From assembly GCA_021737145.1 (NCBI GenBank), contig JAIPEN010000003.1:1-64000 (forward strand): a stretch of DNA of 64,000 bases. The letters are read 5' to 3'. How positions within the stretch are numbered: position 1 is the first letter of the stretch; the number at the start of each line of letters is the position of its first letter. Under the pieces are notes generated by a model. The model saw only the letters and a list, made by a program, of their open reading frames with translations, was not told the origin of the DNA and did not search any database. The position numbers and the translations under genes were made by a program. Below, piece by piece: positions 24,112 through 36,300 of this stretch. Source of the stretch: Desulfarculaceae bacterium (GTDB taxonomy: Bacteria > Desulfobacterota > Desulfarculia > Desulfarculales > Desulfarculaceae).

Positions 24112-25278
24112 TTACTTTTTGCCGCCCTTTTTCTTGCCGCCGCCGAAGAGCACGTCCACCAGGCCCTCCACGTTGCCTTCCTGGATGAGCACCGGCAGGC
24201 CCTTGTCGGCCAGGATGCGCCGGGGCGATTCGCCGGCCGCGGCGGCCAGCACCGCGAAACAGTCGCTGAGCACCAGATAGGCCTGTTGCCAGCGGGTGTC
24301 TCCGTCGCCGGGCTCCGGGGCGGGCCGCGTCTCCAAGAGCACCACCGGCCCGTCCTGGGGGCCGTAGATCAAAAAGCGGCCGGCCTGGCCCAGGTGCAGG
24401 TCCACCTCGAAACCGTCCGAACTGCACACCGCCAGGCAGGGCTTGTGCTTGCTGGGCTTGGGCAGCACCACCTGGCTGGCGGCGGGCTCGCCGGAATCCC
24501 ACTCCACCGCCTCCATGCAGGCGGCCAGGTCCACCGCCTGGGCGGGCAGGTGCCGGGCGGCCAACCCGGCCAGACGCTCCAGCTCGGCCGGATCAGCCGG
24601 CTCGCAGGGCTGGGGACAGTCATCGCCTTTGGGCAGGAAGGGGAACAGCTTCATCTCGCTCACCCCCAGCTCGGCCGCCCGCTGGGCGATCTCGCCGATC
24701 TGCTCGGGGTTGATCCAGGGGTAGAGGGTGGTCTTTATCTGCACCGGCACCCCGGCCTCCACCAGGGCGGCGATGGCGTAGGGCTGCTCCTTGACCAGGG
24801 TCTTGGCCGCCTCGCTCAGGGGCAGGGTGCGCTTGCCCGGGCGTATCCAGGCGTAGATGCCTTCCACCACCGCGGGGTCCACCGCGTCCATGAGGATGGA
24901 CACGTGGGCCAGGCCCAGCTTGGCCAGCTCGGGGGCCACCTCCGCCGCGCCCAGGCCCAGGCTGGTCAGGCACAGGCTGACCCCCGGGTAGCGCTCGCGC
25001 ACCAGGGCCAGGGTCTTGAGGCTCAGCGCCGGGGTGGCCAGGGGGTCGCCGGGGCCGTTGAGGTTAACCACCTCGATGGCGTCGCCCTGCCCTTCCAGAT
25101 AATCTAGCCAGTTCAGGGCCTGCTCCGGGGTCAGGGCCCGGGGCAGGGGTTCATCCGGGATGAAGCGCACCCGGGCCAGGGCCCGGGGCGCCACCGGCAG
25201 GTGGATGCGCCCGGAGGAGCGGCGGTGGTCGGCGCAGAAGTCCGGGGCTGATTCGTGGTCGATAATTTCAGTCATCAT
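24112..25278 (-). CDS. NifB-like protein lacking the radical-SAM cysteines, with NifX-like C-terminal domain
   Basis: A 388-residue paralogue of the NifB encoded at 19249-20523. It aligns along its whole length: GRIHLPVAP (residues 23-31), NLNGPGDPLATPALSL, ILMDAVDPAVVEGIYAWIRP, and a C-terminal NifX-like domain (VDLHLGQAGRFLIYGP). At the place of CNIKCNYC it reads ALARVRFI, so all three SAM-cluster cysteines are gone; the CTRC pair is reduced to CPQPC. It cannot be a normal radical SAM enzyme. The frame is intact and lies right after nifK with a ribosome site, so it is probably an active carrier or scaffold for NifB-co or FeMo-co. This role is inference. Confidence 0.85.
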   Translation of the reverse strand: MMTEIIDHESAPDFCADHRRSSGRIHLPVAPRALARVRFIPDEPLPRALTPEQALNWLDYLEGQGDAIEVVNLNGPGDPLATPALSLKTLALVRERYPGVSLCLTSLGLGAAEVAPELAKLGLAHVSILMDAVDPAVVEGIYAWIRPGKRTLPLSEAAKTLVKEQPYAIAALVEAGVPVQIKTTLYPWINPEQIGEIAQRAAELGVSEMKLFPFLPKGDDCPQPCEPADPAELERLAGLAARHLPAQAVDLAACMEAVEWDSGEPAASQVVLPKPSKHKPCLAVCSSDGFEVDLHLGQAGRFLIYGPQDGPVVLLETRPAPEPGDGDTRWQQAYLVLSDCFAVLAAAAGESPRRILADKGLPVLIQEGNVEGLVDVLFGGGKKKGGKK

Positions 25279-25321
25279 GCACCTGCCCTTGGGGTGTGCA
25301 GGGGAGCGCGCCCCTGGTTGC

Positions 25322-26701
25322 CTACATCACCAGTTCGAAGCTCTGCTCCGGGTCGTCGCGGTCCTTGCGGTCCAGCAGGGCGTTGAGAATCTTCTCCAGC
25401 AGCCGGATGCCGCCCTTGTAGCCCACGGTGGGGAAGTACTGGTGGCCCTGCCGGTCCAGGATGGGGAACCCCCAGCGCACCAGGGGGATGTCCTCGTCCC
25501 GGGCGATGTACTTCAAGTAGGAGTTGCCGATGAGAAGGTCCACCGGCTCGTTCTTGATCCACTGGTGCAGCAGGAACATGTCCGCCGTCTGGTCGCACTT
25601 GACGTTGACCTCGTAGGGCAGGCCGGCGGTCAGCTCCCTGATGCGCTTTGCAAAGGCCTTGCCCGGGGTGCCGCTGACCACGTGGGTGGGGCACATGTCG
25701 ATGGAGACCAAAAACTCCACCATGGAGATGAGCTGGTCCGGATCGCCGGCCAGGGCCACCTTCTTGTGGAAGAAGTACTGGTGCATGTCGCTGATGATAT
25801 CCACCAGCTGGCCGCGCTCGTGGCTCAGCTCCTCGGGAACGCTGACCCCGGCGATGATGCGCATGGCGTCCACGAAGCGGTCGGTGGCCATGAGCCCGAT
25901 GGGCATGTCCAGCACCCGGCAGGGCACCTTGTTGTTGGTGTCCAGGTAGCGGGCCCCGTCGGCGCTGCACCACTCGCCCAGGGCCAGGGTGCCGATGGAG
26001 TCGCCGGCGCTCTGTAGCTCCGCCATGGTGGTGCCGCCCTCGGGGAACATCTTGTACTCGCCGGACAGGGGCCCGTTGAGAATGCCCGAGGTGTCGGGGA
26101 ACAGGATGATATCCACCCCAATGAGCCCGGACAGGCGCTTGATCTCCTCCATGTCGGCCGGCTCCACCCAGCCGGGGATCACGTTCACCTTGCCGTTTTT
26201 CACTCCCGTGGTCTCGGCCTTCATGGCCATACCCTTGACCATGTTGGAAAAGCCGGTCACGTGGCTGCCCACGTAACTGGGGGTGTTGGCGTAGATCACG
26301 TGCTTGCCCTTGGGGATCTTGCCGTCCTTGGTGGCCTTGTCGATGATCTGGGGCAGGTCGTCGCCGATGGTCTCGGACAGGCAGGTGGTGTGCACCGCCA
26401 CCACCTCGGGCTCATAGACCGTGAACATGTTGTCGATGGCCTGCAGCAGGTTGGCCTGGCCGCCGAAGACGCTGGCCCCCTCGGTGAAGGAGCTGGTGCC
26501 CGCGCTGATGGGCTCCTTGTAGTGCCGGGTCAGGGCGCTGCGGTGATAGGCGCAGCAGCCCTGGGAGCCGTGGCTGTGGGGCAGGCAGCCGTGCACCCCC
26601 AGCGCGGCGTACATGGCGCCGATGGGCTGACAGGTCTTGGCCGGGTTGATGGTCAGGGCGTGGCGCTCGGTTATCTCTTGAGGCGTATGTCTAAGCAGCA
26701 T
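25322..26701 (-). CDS. nifK: Nitrogenase MoFe protein beta subunit NifK
   Basis: A 459-residue NifK of the short anaerobic type, lacking the N-terminal extension of aerobes. P-cluster cysteines lie in KTCQPIGAMYAALGVHGCLP, GSQGCCAYHRSALTRHYKEP and TTCLSETIGDD. It ends FELVM. With NifD it forms the alpha2-beta2 dinitrogenase. Confidence 0.97.
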   Translation of the reverse strand: MLLRHTPQEITERHALTINPAKTCQPIGAMYAALGVHGCLPHSHGSQGCCAYHRSALTRHYKEPISAGTSSFTEGASVFGGQANLLQAIDNMFTVYEPEVVAVHTTCLSETIGDDLPQIIDKATKDGKIPKGKHVIYANTPSYVGSHVTGFSNMVKGMAMKAETTGVKNGKVNVIPGWVEPADMEEIKRLSGLIGVDIILFPDTSGILNGPLSGEYKMFPEGGTTMAELQSAGDSIGTLALGEWCSADGARYLDTNNKVPCRVLDMPIGLMATDRFVDAMRIIAGVSVPEELSHERGQLVDIISDMHQYFFHKKVALAGDPDQLISMVEFLVSIDMCPTHVVSGTPGKAFAKRIRELTAGLPYEVNVKCDQTADMFLLHQWIKNEPVDLLIGNSYLKYIARDEDIPLVRWGFPILDRQGHQYFPTVGYKGGIRLLEKILNALLDRKDRDDPEQSFELVM

Positions 26702-26728
26702 GGCTTCTGTCCTTGGTCTCGCGGGGCA

Positions 26729-28372
26729 TTATTCCCAAACGTAGGTTGCCGAGAGTTCGGGGTTCTCTTGCCAGGGGGCCTTCATGTAGCCCCAGACCTT
26801 GCTGTTAACCAGGCGGTCGATCTCGCGGTAGAAGTTGATGGCTCCCTTGAAGCCGGCATAGGGGCCGCCGGAGTCGTAGGAGTGGAGCTGCTTCATGGGA
26901 ATGCCCAGCTTCTGGATGGAGAACTTCTCCTTGATGCCCGCGCAGAAGATATCCGGCTTGAGCATCTCCACCATCTTTTCGGCCTCGTACTGGTTAAGGT
27001 CGTCGATGACCATGGTCTTCTCGTCCATGTCCGGGATCATGCCGTCGTAGCTCTTGAAGTCCAGACCGGACTCGGCCAGGGCCTTGAGTTCCTCTTCGCT
27101 CTTGCGGGGGGAATAGAGGGCCTCGTCGGCCTCCACCTCCAGCTCTTCGATGTTGCGGCTGTCGGCGTCCACCTTCAGGCCCGGCAACACGTGGCGGCCC
27201 TCGTAGTCGTCGCGGTGGGCGAACTCGTATCCCGCGCTGATGGTCTTCATGCCCAGTTCCTTGAACAGCTCCTGGTAGTGATGGGCCCGGGAGCCGCCCA
27301 CGAACAGCATGGCCGTCTTGCCCTCGGTGCGGGGGCGCACCTCTTCGGCCACCGCCTGGACCGCGGGCATCTCCTCGGCGATCACCTCTTCCACCCGCTC
27401 GATCAGCTCCTGGTCGCCGAAGTACTGGGCGATCTTCCTCAGGCTCTTGGCCGCGGCCGAGGCCCCGATGAAGTTCACCTTGATCCAGGGGATGCCGTAC
27501 TTGACCTCCAGCATGTCGGCCACGTAGTTGATGGAGCGGTGGCACATCACCGCGTTCAGGTCGGCGGTGTGGGCGCTGGCGAACTGGTCGTAGGAGCTGT
27601 TGCCGCTGAAGGTGGCGTTGTTGGTGATGCCGCACTTGTTGAGCAGGCGGTCGATCTCGAATCCGTCGCCGCCGATGTTGTACTCGCCCAACAGGTTGAT
27701 GCAGTACTTGCCCGGCTTTCCCTCGTCCTCGGCGCCCACCAGGTGCCTAAAGACCTGGTTGTTGGCGATGTGGTGGCCGGCCGACTGGGACACGCCCTTG
27801 TAGCCCTCGCAGGAAAAGGCGAAGACGTTGCAGTCGCCGAACTTCTTCTTCATCTTGGCGGCCACGGCGTGGATGTCGTCGCCGATCAGGCCCACCGGGC
27901 AGGTGGCGAAAACACAGATGCCCTTGGGATGGAACAGGTCGTAGGCTTCCTGGATGGCCGCCTCCAGCTTTTTTTCGCCCCCGAAGATGATGTCCTTGTC
28001 CTGCATGTCCGTGCTGAAGCAGTAGGTCATGTAGTTCTGGGCATCCGGGGCGGTGGCGTCGGTCTGGTTGCGCCGGGTCAGCCAGGAGTAGAACCCGCAG
28101 CCGATGGGGCCGTGGGTGATGTTTACGATGTCCCGGGTGGGGCCCATGATCACGCCCTTGCAGCCGGCGTAGGTGCAGCCCCGCATGGTGATGATGCCGG
28201 GGATGGTGCGCACGTTGGCGGTGATCTCGGGGGTCTCGTTCTCCAGGGCCTCGTTGATCATGATCTGCTTGGCGCGCTTGCGGGCCACCTTGGGGGGATA
28301 CTTGCTGAGCATCTCCTCCTTGATGGCCGCCGGGTCCATGGGCGCCGCCTTGTTGTCATGGGCTGTGGTCAT
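26729..28372 (-). CDS. nifD: Nitrogenase MoFe protein alpha subunit NifD
   Basis: A 547-residue protein. P-cluster ligands are in RGCTYAGCKGV, GPIGCGFYSW and ATCPVGLIGDD. FeMo-co ligands are the Cys of MCHRSINYVAD and the His of QLHSYDSGGPYAGFKGAINF. It includes the roughly 50-residue internal insertion (about 390-440, Glu-rich) typical of clostridial/deltaproteobacterial NifD. ATG 28372 is chosen over the upstream ATG; it starts a typical short lead-in and follows GAGAGAG. Confidence 0.96.
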   Translation of the reverse strand: MTTAHDNKAAPMDPAAIKEEMLSKYPPKVARKRAKQIMINEALENETPEITANVRTIPGIITMRGCTYAGCKGVIMGPTRDIVNITHGPIGCGFYSWLTRRNQTDATAPDAQNYMTYCFSTDMQDKDIIFGGEKKLEAAIQEAYDLFHPKGICVFATCPVGLIGDDIHAVAAKMKKKFGDCNVFAFSCEGYKGVSQSAGHHIANNQVFRHLVGAEDEGKPGKYCINLLGEYNIGGDGFEIDRLLNKCGITNNATFSGNSSYDQFASAHTADLNAVMCHRSINYVADMLEVKYGIPWIKVNFIGASAAAKSLRKIAQYFGDQELIERVEEVIAEEMPAVQAVAEEVRPRTEGKTAMLFVGGSRAHHYQELFKELGMKTISAGYEFAHRDDYEGRHVLPGLKVDADSRNIEELEVEADEALYSPRKSEEELKALAESGLDFKSYDGMIPDMDEKTMVIDDLNQYEAEKMVEMLKPDIFCAGIKEKFSIQKLGIPMKQLHSYDSGGPYAGFKGAINFYREIDRLVNSKVWGYMKAPWQENPELSATYVWE

Positions 28373-28394
28373 TTGTGCTCTCTCTTTGCGTGCT

Positions 28395-28769
28395 CTAGTC
28401 GATGGCCTTGGGGCCGGTTTCCCCGGTGCGCACCCGGGCCGCGTTGCTGACCGGCAGGATGAAAATCTTGCCATCACCGGGCTTGCCGGTTTGGTTGGTC
28501 TCGATCAGGGTCCGCACCACGGGCTCCACGTTCCTGTCGGAGACCACCATGGTCAGCATGCGCTTGGAGTAGAGCTTGCCCTTCTCGCCCAACAGGGCGA
28601 TCGCTTCCTCGTACCCCTCGCTGGCCCCGGCCAGGATCTTCACGTCCACCAAGCCCTTGCCGCGCCCCTGACACTCATGGGCGAACATGGAGTCGATGCC
28701 GATCTTGGTAAGCGCCTGCTTGGTCTGGTTCATGGTGTTCATGCGCACCACGGCGATGATCTCTTTCAT
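28395..28769 (-). CDS. nifI2: PII-like nitrogenase regulator NifI2
   Basis: A 124-residue PII-family protein (MKEIIAVVRMNTMNQTKQAL, CQGRGKG at the T-loop, GKIFILPVSNAARVRTGETG). With NifI1 it forms the complex that, in archaea, binds and inhibits dinitrogenase when ammonium is present. The start overlaps the nifI1 stop by four bases. Confidence 0.95.
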   Translation of the reverse strand: MKEIIAVVRMNTMNQTKQALTKIGIDSMFAHECQGRGKGLVDVKILAGASEGYEEAIALLGEKGKLYSKRMLTMVVSDRNVEPVVRTLIETNQTGKPGDGKIFILPVSNAARVRTGETGPKAID

Positions 28770-29125
28770 GCCGTGGCCTCGGCTTCCTCCACCGGCGCGG
28801 TGTCGTGCACCCCGGAGCTGATGGTGAAGACGTCCTCCACCTCGCTGACGAAGATCTTGCCGTCGCCGAAGGCGCCCTTGCCCTTGGTGCGGGCCGCCTC
28901 CATGATGGTCTTGATCACGAACTCCTGATCCTCGCTGTCGATCACGCTCATCAGCATGGTCTTGGGGATCTCGTCGTAAGTGATCTGGCCGATCTTGATG
29001 CCCCGCTGCTTGCCGCGGCCGGCCACGGCGAATTTGGTCACCGAGGGGAACCCGGCGTCCATCAGCGCCTTGAGGACCTCATCGGCCTTCTCCGGCCTCA
29101 CGATTGCTCTCACCATAATCATCAT
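28766..29125 (-). CDS. nifI1: PII-like nitrogenase regulator NifI1
   Basis: A 119-residue PII-family protein (MVRAIVRPEKADEVLKALMD, GRGKQRGIKIGQ, GDGKIFVSEVEDVFTISSG). The position between nifH and nifI2 is diagnostic for NifI1 of the anaerobe and archaeal type of post-translational nitrogenase switch-off. Confidence 0.95.
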   Translation of the reverse strand: MMIMVRAIVRPEKADEVLKALMDAGFPSVTKFAVAGRGKQRGIKIGQITYDEIPKTMLMSVIDSEDQEFVIKTIMEAARTKGKGAFGDGKIFVSEVEDVFTISSGVHDTAPVEEAEATA

Positions 29126-29159
29126 GTCGTTAACCCATCTCTTGACCGGTTTAGGTTGC

Positions 29160-30284
<1,125 letters not shown>

Positions 30285-30339
30285 GAGAGGGAGCACCTTT
30301 CCCTAGGTTCTGGGTGACTCAAATTTTTGCGGGCCGCGG

Positions 30340-30480
30340 GCGTCTGCATTCACTTTGCCCGCCAGCGGCACAGCCAGGCGGCGGCAGACAAGGCGCGGGC
30401 TAGCGATTTCCACAGGCGTATATGTCAATACGCCGAGGAAACGAGCGCCGCCCGCAACGCAGTATCCCGCCGTCTGGCGA
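30340..30480. repeat. Imperfect palindromic intergenic element
   Basis: The stretch has a central GGCGTAT-ATGTC-ATACGCC palindrome and outer arms CCCGCCAG / CTGGCG. It has no reading frame of note and lies just beyond the nifA stop. It resembles dispersed REP-like elements, but no second copy is seen in this window. Confidence 0.35.
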
Positions 30481-30491
30481 AGCCGCTATGA

Positions 30492-32051
<1,560 letters not shown>

Positions 32052-32195
32052 CAAGGGTGCAAGGATGGTGCCGCCTTGGCCGCCTTGGGCAAGTTGCCGC
32101 TATTACGGATGATTTAATGCCATTGCCCGGCTGGGGGTCACGACGAGCCAGCAAAAAGATACCCACTCGAACCGTAATAGTTTATTTCATACATA

Positions 32196-33116
32196 TTAGT
32201 ATGCCTGTTTTCTTTTAACCACCTTACCGTAGGATAATAAGGTGATAAGCGCGTTGGCGGCCCTGTCCAGCCGTTCCAGGTCCAGGCCCGGCCCCAGACC
32301 CTTGCCGGCCAGGCACTCCGCGGCCTGGCGCAGGCTCAGGTTGGCTGGCGGCGGGCCGGGCAAAAAGGGACACCCGCCCCTGCCTCCCAAAGTGGCGTCC
32401 AGCCAGGCGGCATTGCCCTGCGCCACAGCCTCCAGGTTGGCCGCCAGCTTGTCGGCCGGGCCGTGTAGATGCAGGCCCAGCTCCGCGCGAGGCATTTGTT
32501 CATGTAAATACTCTAATTGTTCCGCGAGGCCTTGGGGAGTGGCCCGGCCGGCGGTGTCGGCCAGGGCCAGGCGCCGCACGCCCAGATCATGAAACGGCGC
32601 AAACCGGCGGGCCAGCTCTTGGGGCGCGGGCGGGGGCAGCAATGGCCCGCCAAAGGCGCATTGCAGGCCCATGCGCACCATTAACCCGGCCTCCAGAGCC
32701 TCACGGGCCAGGTCGCGGGCCCTCTCCAGGCCCTCTTCCACCCCGCGGCCCAGGTTGCGCCGGCTGTGGCGCGGGGAGAGCGAGGCGGAAAGAGCCACGC
32801 CTTGCAGGCCGCAGGCCCGGGCCCGCTCCAGGCCCTGGCGGTTGAGCACCAGGGCCCATATCTCCACCCCGGGCCGGGAGCCGATGGCCTGGATCAGCTC
32901 GTCGGTGCCGGCCATCTGGGGCATGCGGTCGGGCCGCACCAGGGAGCCCACCTGAAAGCGGCGCAAGCCTGATTCGAGCAATTGCTCGAATAGCCGTAGG
33001 CGCACTGGCCAGGGAGTGACCCGGGCGTGCACCTGCAAAGCCTCGCGCAAGGTCTGGTCCTCCAGCTCCGGCCCTGGGCGCGGGCCCTGCGCTTGTCGTG
33101 GCTTGATCTCGGACAT
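32196..33116 (-). CDS. HMG-CoA lyase-like DRE-TIM metallolyase
   Basis: A 306-residue TIM barrel. Similarity to hydroxymethylglutaryl-CoA lyase is seen in GLRRFQVGSLVRPDRMPQMA, LADTAGRATPQG, LHLHGPADKLAAN and GGRGGCPFLPG, the last holding the family catalytic Cys. The first signature RDGLQ is altered to REALQ, so the metal-binding Asp is Glu. This and its length argue against homocitrate synthase NifV. The gene is upstream of nifA on the same strand, 145 bases apart, and may share nif control, but a role in fixation is not shown. ATG 33116 follows TTGGAGG. Confidence 0.7.
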   Translation of the reverse strand: MSEIKPRQAQGPRPGPELEDQTLREALQVHARVTPWPVRLRLFEQLLESGLRRFQVGSLVRPDRMPQMAGTDELIQAIGSRPGVEIWALVLNRQGLERARACGLQGVALSASLSPRHSRRNLGRGVEEGLERARDLAREALEAGLMVRMGLQCAFGGPLLPPPAPQELARRFAPFHDLGVRRLALADTAGRATPQGLAEQLEYLHEQMPRAELGLHLHGPADKLAANLEAVAQGNAAWLDATLGGRGGCPFLPGPPPANLSLRQAAECLAGKGLGPGLDLERLDRAANALITLLSYGKVVKRKQAY

Positions 33117-33339
33117 GCTGTTGCCTCCAAGCGGTTGGTCTTTGGCCGGGCGTGTGGCCCCACCCTCGCACCCGGGCCTGTCTCCCAACAATGCAAAGGA
33201 CGGACCAGCCCTCCCCCTGAGAGGGTCATACTTTTATTAAATGTGATAACAGCCTGTTAGGCCGATAAAGACAAAACCGGAACCAAGATCCCGGTCAAGA
33301 GGAATGTTCAGGCTTGTAGGAAAAATTTCCCTTTTGGAA

Positions 33340-33367
33340 GGTGGGCCCCGTTTTGGCGGGGCCCACC
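33340..33367 (-). terminator. Terminator after the RND efflux operon
   Basis: GGTGGGCCCCG-TTTTGG-CGGGGCCCACC forms a perfect 11-base hairpin 16 bases beyond the RND permease stop. The U-tract is weak (TTCC). Confidence 0.6.
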
Positions 33368-33382
33368 CAGGGATATGCGTCT

Positions 33383-36300
33383 TTAGTCCTTTTTGATCTG
33401 GCCGCCGGAGGTGTAGCCCTTTTCGGGCTCGGCCATGACCTTGCTCTTCATGCGGTCCAGCAAACGCCAGTTGGCCAGCTGATCCAGGTAAGAGTAGATC
33501 ACCGGCACCACCACCAGGGTCAGCACGGTGGAGGAGATCATGCCCCCGGCGATGGCCACCGCGATGGGCTGGCGGCTCTCGGAACCCACGCCAAAGGCCA
33601 GCACCACCGGGATCACGCCACCGATGGTGGACACCGCGGTCATCAGAATGGGCCGGAGCCGGGTGGCCCCCGCCTCTATGAGCGCATCGTGGGCGCCCAT
33701 GCCCTCCAGCCGGAGCTGGCGGGTGTAGTCGATGAGCAGGATGCCGTTCTTGGTGGCCAGGCCCACCAGCAGGATCAGGCCGATCATGGAGAACAGGTTG
33801 AAGGTGTTGCCCATCAAATAGAGCAGGCCAAAGGCCCCGATAAAGGACAGGGGCAGGCCCATCATGATGGCGAAGGGATGCACGAAGCTCTCGAACTGGG
33901 CGGCCAGCACCATGTAGGTGAGCAGGATGGCCAGGATGAAGGCGAACAGGATGTAACCCATCGTCTCTTGCATGGCCTCGGCCCGGCCCGCGAACTTGGT
34001 GGTGTAGCCCTCGGGCAGCATCTCGTCGGCCATGGCCTGGACCTCGTCCATGGCCTCGCCCATGAGCTTGCCCTCCAGGCTGGAGTAGACGGTGGCCGAA
34101 CGGCTGCGGTCCAGGCGGTTGATCACGCTGGGCCCAACCCCCTGCTCCAGGGTCACGAAGCTGGAAACGTCCAACAGACGGCCGTCGGCGGCGCGCAGCC
34201 AGATGCGCTGGATGTCCTCGGGCAGGCTGCGCTGCTCCTCGGCCAGGCGCACCCGCACGTCGTAGCTCTTGCCGCCCTCCTTGTATTCCACCGTCTTGAC
34301 CCCGCCCAACAGGGCGGCCACGGCCGTGGCCACCTCGCGCACGCTCACCCCCGCGTCGGCCGCCCGGTTGCGGTCGATCTTCACCCGGATCTCGGGCTTG
34401 CCGATCTCCAGGTCGCGGGTGATGCCCACGAAGCCGGGGGTTTCGCGCAGGCGCTCCATGATCTGCCGGGAGTACTTGTCAATGCCCTCGATATCAGGGC
34501 CCTGAATCACGAACTGGATGTCCTCGTTGCGCGCGGCGCCGCCCAGGGGGGATATGTCCGCGGTGCCGCCGCGCACGTCGGGCATGGTGCGCAGGATGGC
34601 GCGCACCGCCATCTGCACCTGGGCCTGGCTGCTCTCGCGCTGATCCTTGGGGAACAGGTTTACAAAGGCCAGCGCCTTGTTGGAGCCGTCATAGCCCGAG
34701 ACCGAGAAGAAGCTCTTGACCCCGGGCAGCTTGATGAGCTGGTCCTCAAAGCGCTGCAGCACCGAGTCTGTCTTGTCCAGGGAGTAGGACAGGGGCATCT
34801 CCAGACGCACCATGAAGCGGGCCTGGTCCTCCGGAGTGATGAACTCCTTGCCCAGCAGGCTGAAGATCCAGCCGCCGGCCACCAGCATGGCCAGGGCCAG
34901 GGCGATCACCGAAAGCCGGTGCCTGAGGCACCAGTCCATGAGCCCGCGATAGAAACGGCTGGTGGCGTCCATGGCCCGGTTGAACAGGTTGAAGACGCCG
35001 CCCCCACCCTCGCTCACGGTGAGGAAGCGCGCCGAGAGCATGGGCACCACGGTGAGGGCCACGAAGGTGGAGCAGGCCACCGCAAAGGCCAGGGTGATGG
35101 CGAACTCGAAGAAGAAGCGCCCCACCATGCCGCCCATGAAGGCCACGGGCAAGAACACCCCGCCCAGGGCCACCGTGGTGGCCACCACCGCGAAGGCGAT
35201 CTCCGAGCTGCCCTCCAGGGCCGCCTGCATGGGCCCCTTGTGCAGGGCGGTGCGGTGCCGGAATATGTTCTCCACCATGACAATGGCGTCGTCGATCACC
35301 AAACCCACCGCTGTCACCAGGGCCAGCATGGTCATGTTGTTCATGGTGAAGTCCAGCCAATACATGCAGGCAAAGGTGGACACGATGCTGGTGGGGATGG
35401 CCACCGCGCTGATCAGGGTGGTGCGGATGTTCTGCAGGAACAGGAAGATGACCAGGGCGGCGATGATGGCGCCCAGCAGGAGCTGGAAGCGCACCTCCTC
35501 GATGGAGTCTTCGATGAACACCGTGGAGTCGGTGGCGATCTGCACCAGCACGCCCTCGGGGGCGATGCGCCTGAGCTCGGGCAGGATGGCCTTCACCTTT
35601 TGGGCGATGGCCACCTGGTTGGCCCCGGACTGGGGCGAGACGCCCAGACCCACGGTGCGCTCCCCGCCGTCCTTGGTGGTGAAACGGGCCACGCCCACGC
35701 TCTCCTCGCGGGCGCTCTTGGCGTAGCCCAGGTCCCTCAGGCGCACCGGGGCGCCCTGATGATAGGCCACGATCATGGCGTTGAAGGCCTCGGGCGTGGC
35801 GAACTCACCCTTGGTGCGGATGAGGAACTCCTTTTCCTTGGAGTCGATCTTGCCGCCGGGCACCTCCACGTGCTGGGCCTTCACCGCCAGGATCACGTCG
35901 TTGACCCCCAGGCCGTAGGCGGCCAGGCGCTCCCTATAGAGCCACAGGTGCACCTCTTTCTTGCGGGCCCCGCCCACGCGCACCTCGCCCACCCCTTGGA
36001 TCTTCTGCACCAGGGGCCGAAGCTGCTCGTCGGCGATCTTGGTGAGCTGCTCGATGGCCTGGGGCCCGCTGACCGATATCCAGATGATGGGCTGGGCGTT
36101 GATGTCCAGCTTGTCGATCACCGGGGACTCGGCGTCGTCGGGCAGCTCCCGCAGCTTGACCGAGACCTTGTCGCGCACCTCCTGGGCCGCCACGTCCACG
36201 TTCTTGCCCAGCTCGAACTCCACCACGATGCGGCTGACGCCCTGCATGCTCTTGGAGGCGATGTGCTTGATGCCGCTCACCCCGCTGATGGCGTCCTCCA

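Noticed and set aside
26261-28450. Long plus-strand frame opposite nifD and the nifK start
   Set aside because: It is an antisense shadow of GC-rich nif genes, with no domain signature. The same holds for frames opposite nifE, feoB, the kinases and the porin.
32196-33116. Homocitrate synthase NifV for the gene upstream of nifA
   Set aside because: The length (306 residues), the MPQMAGTDE motif and the GGCPFLPG loop point to the HMG-CoA lyase branch, not NifV.
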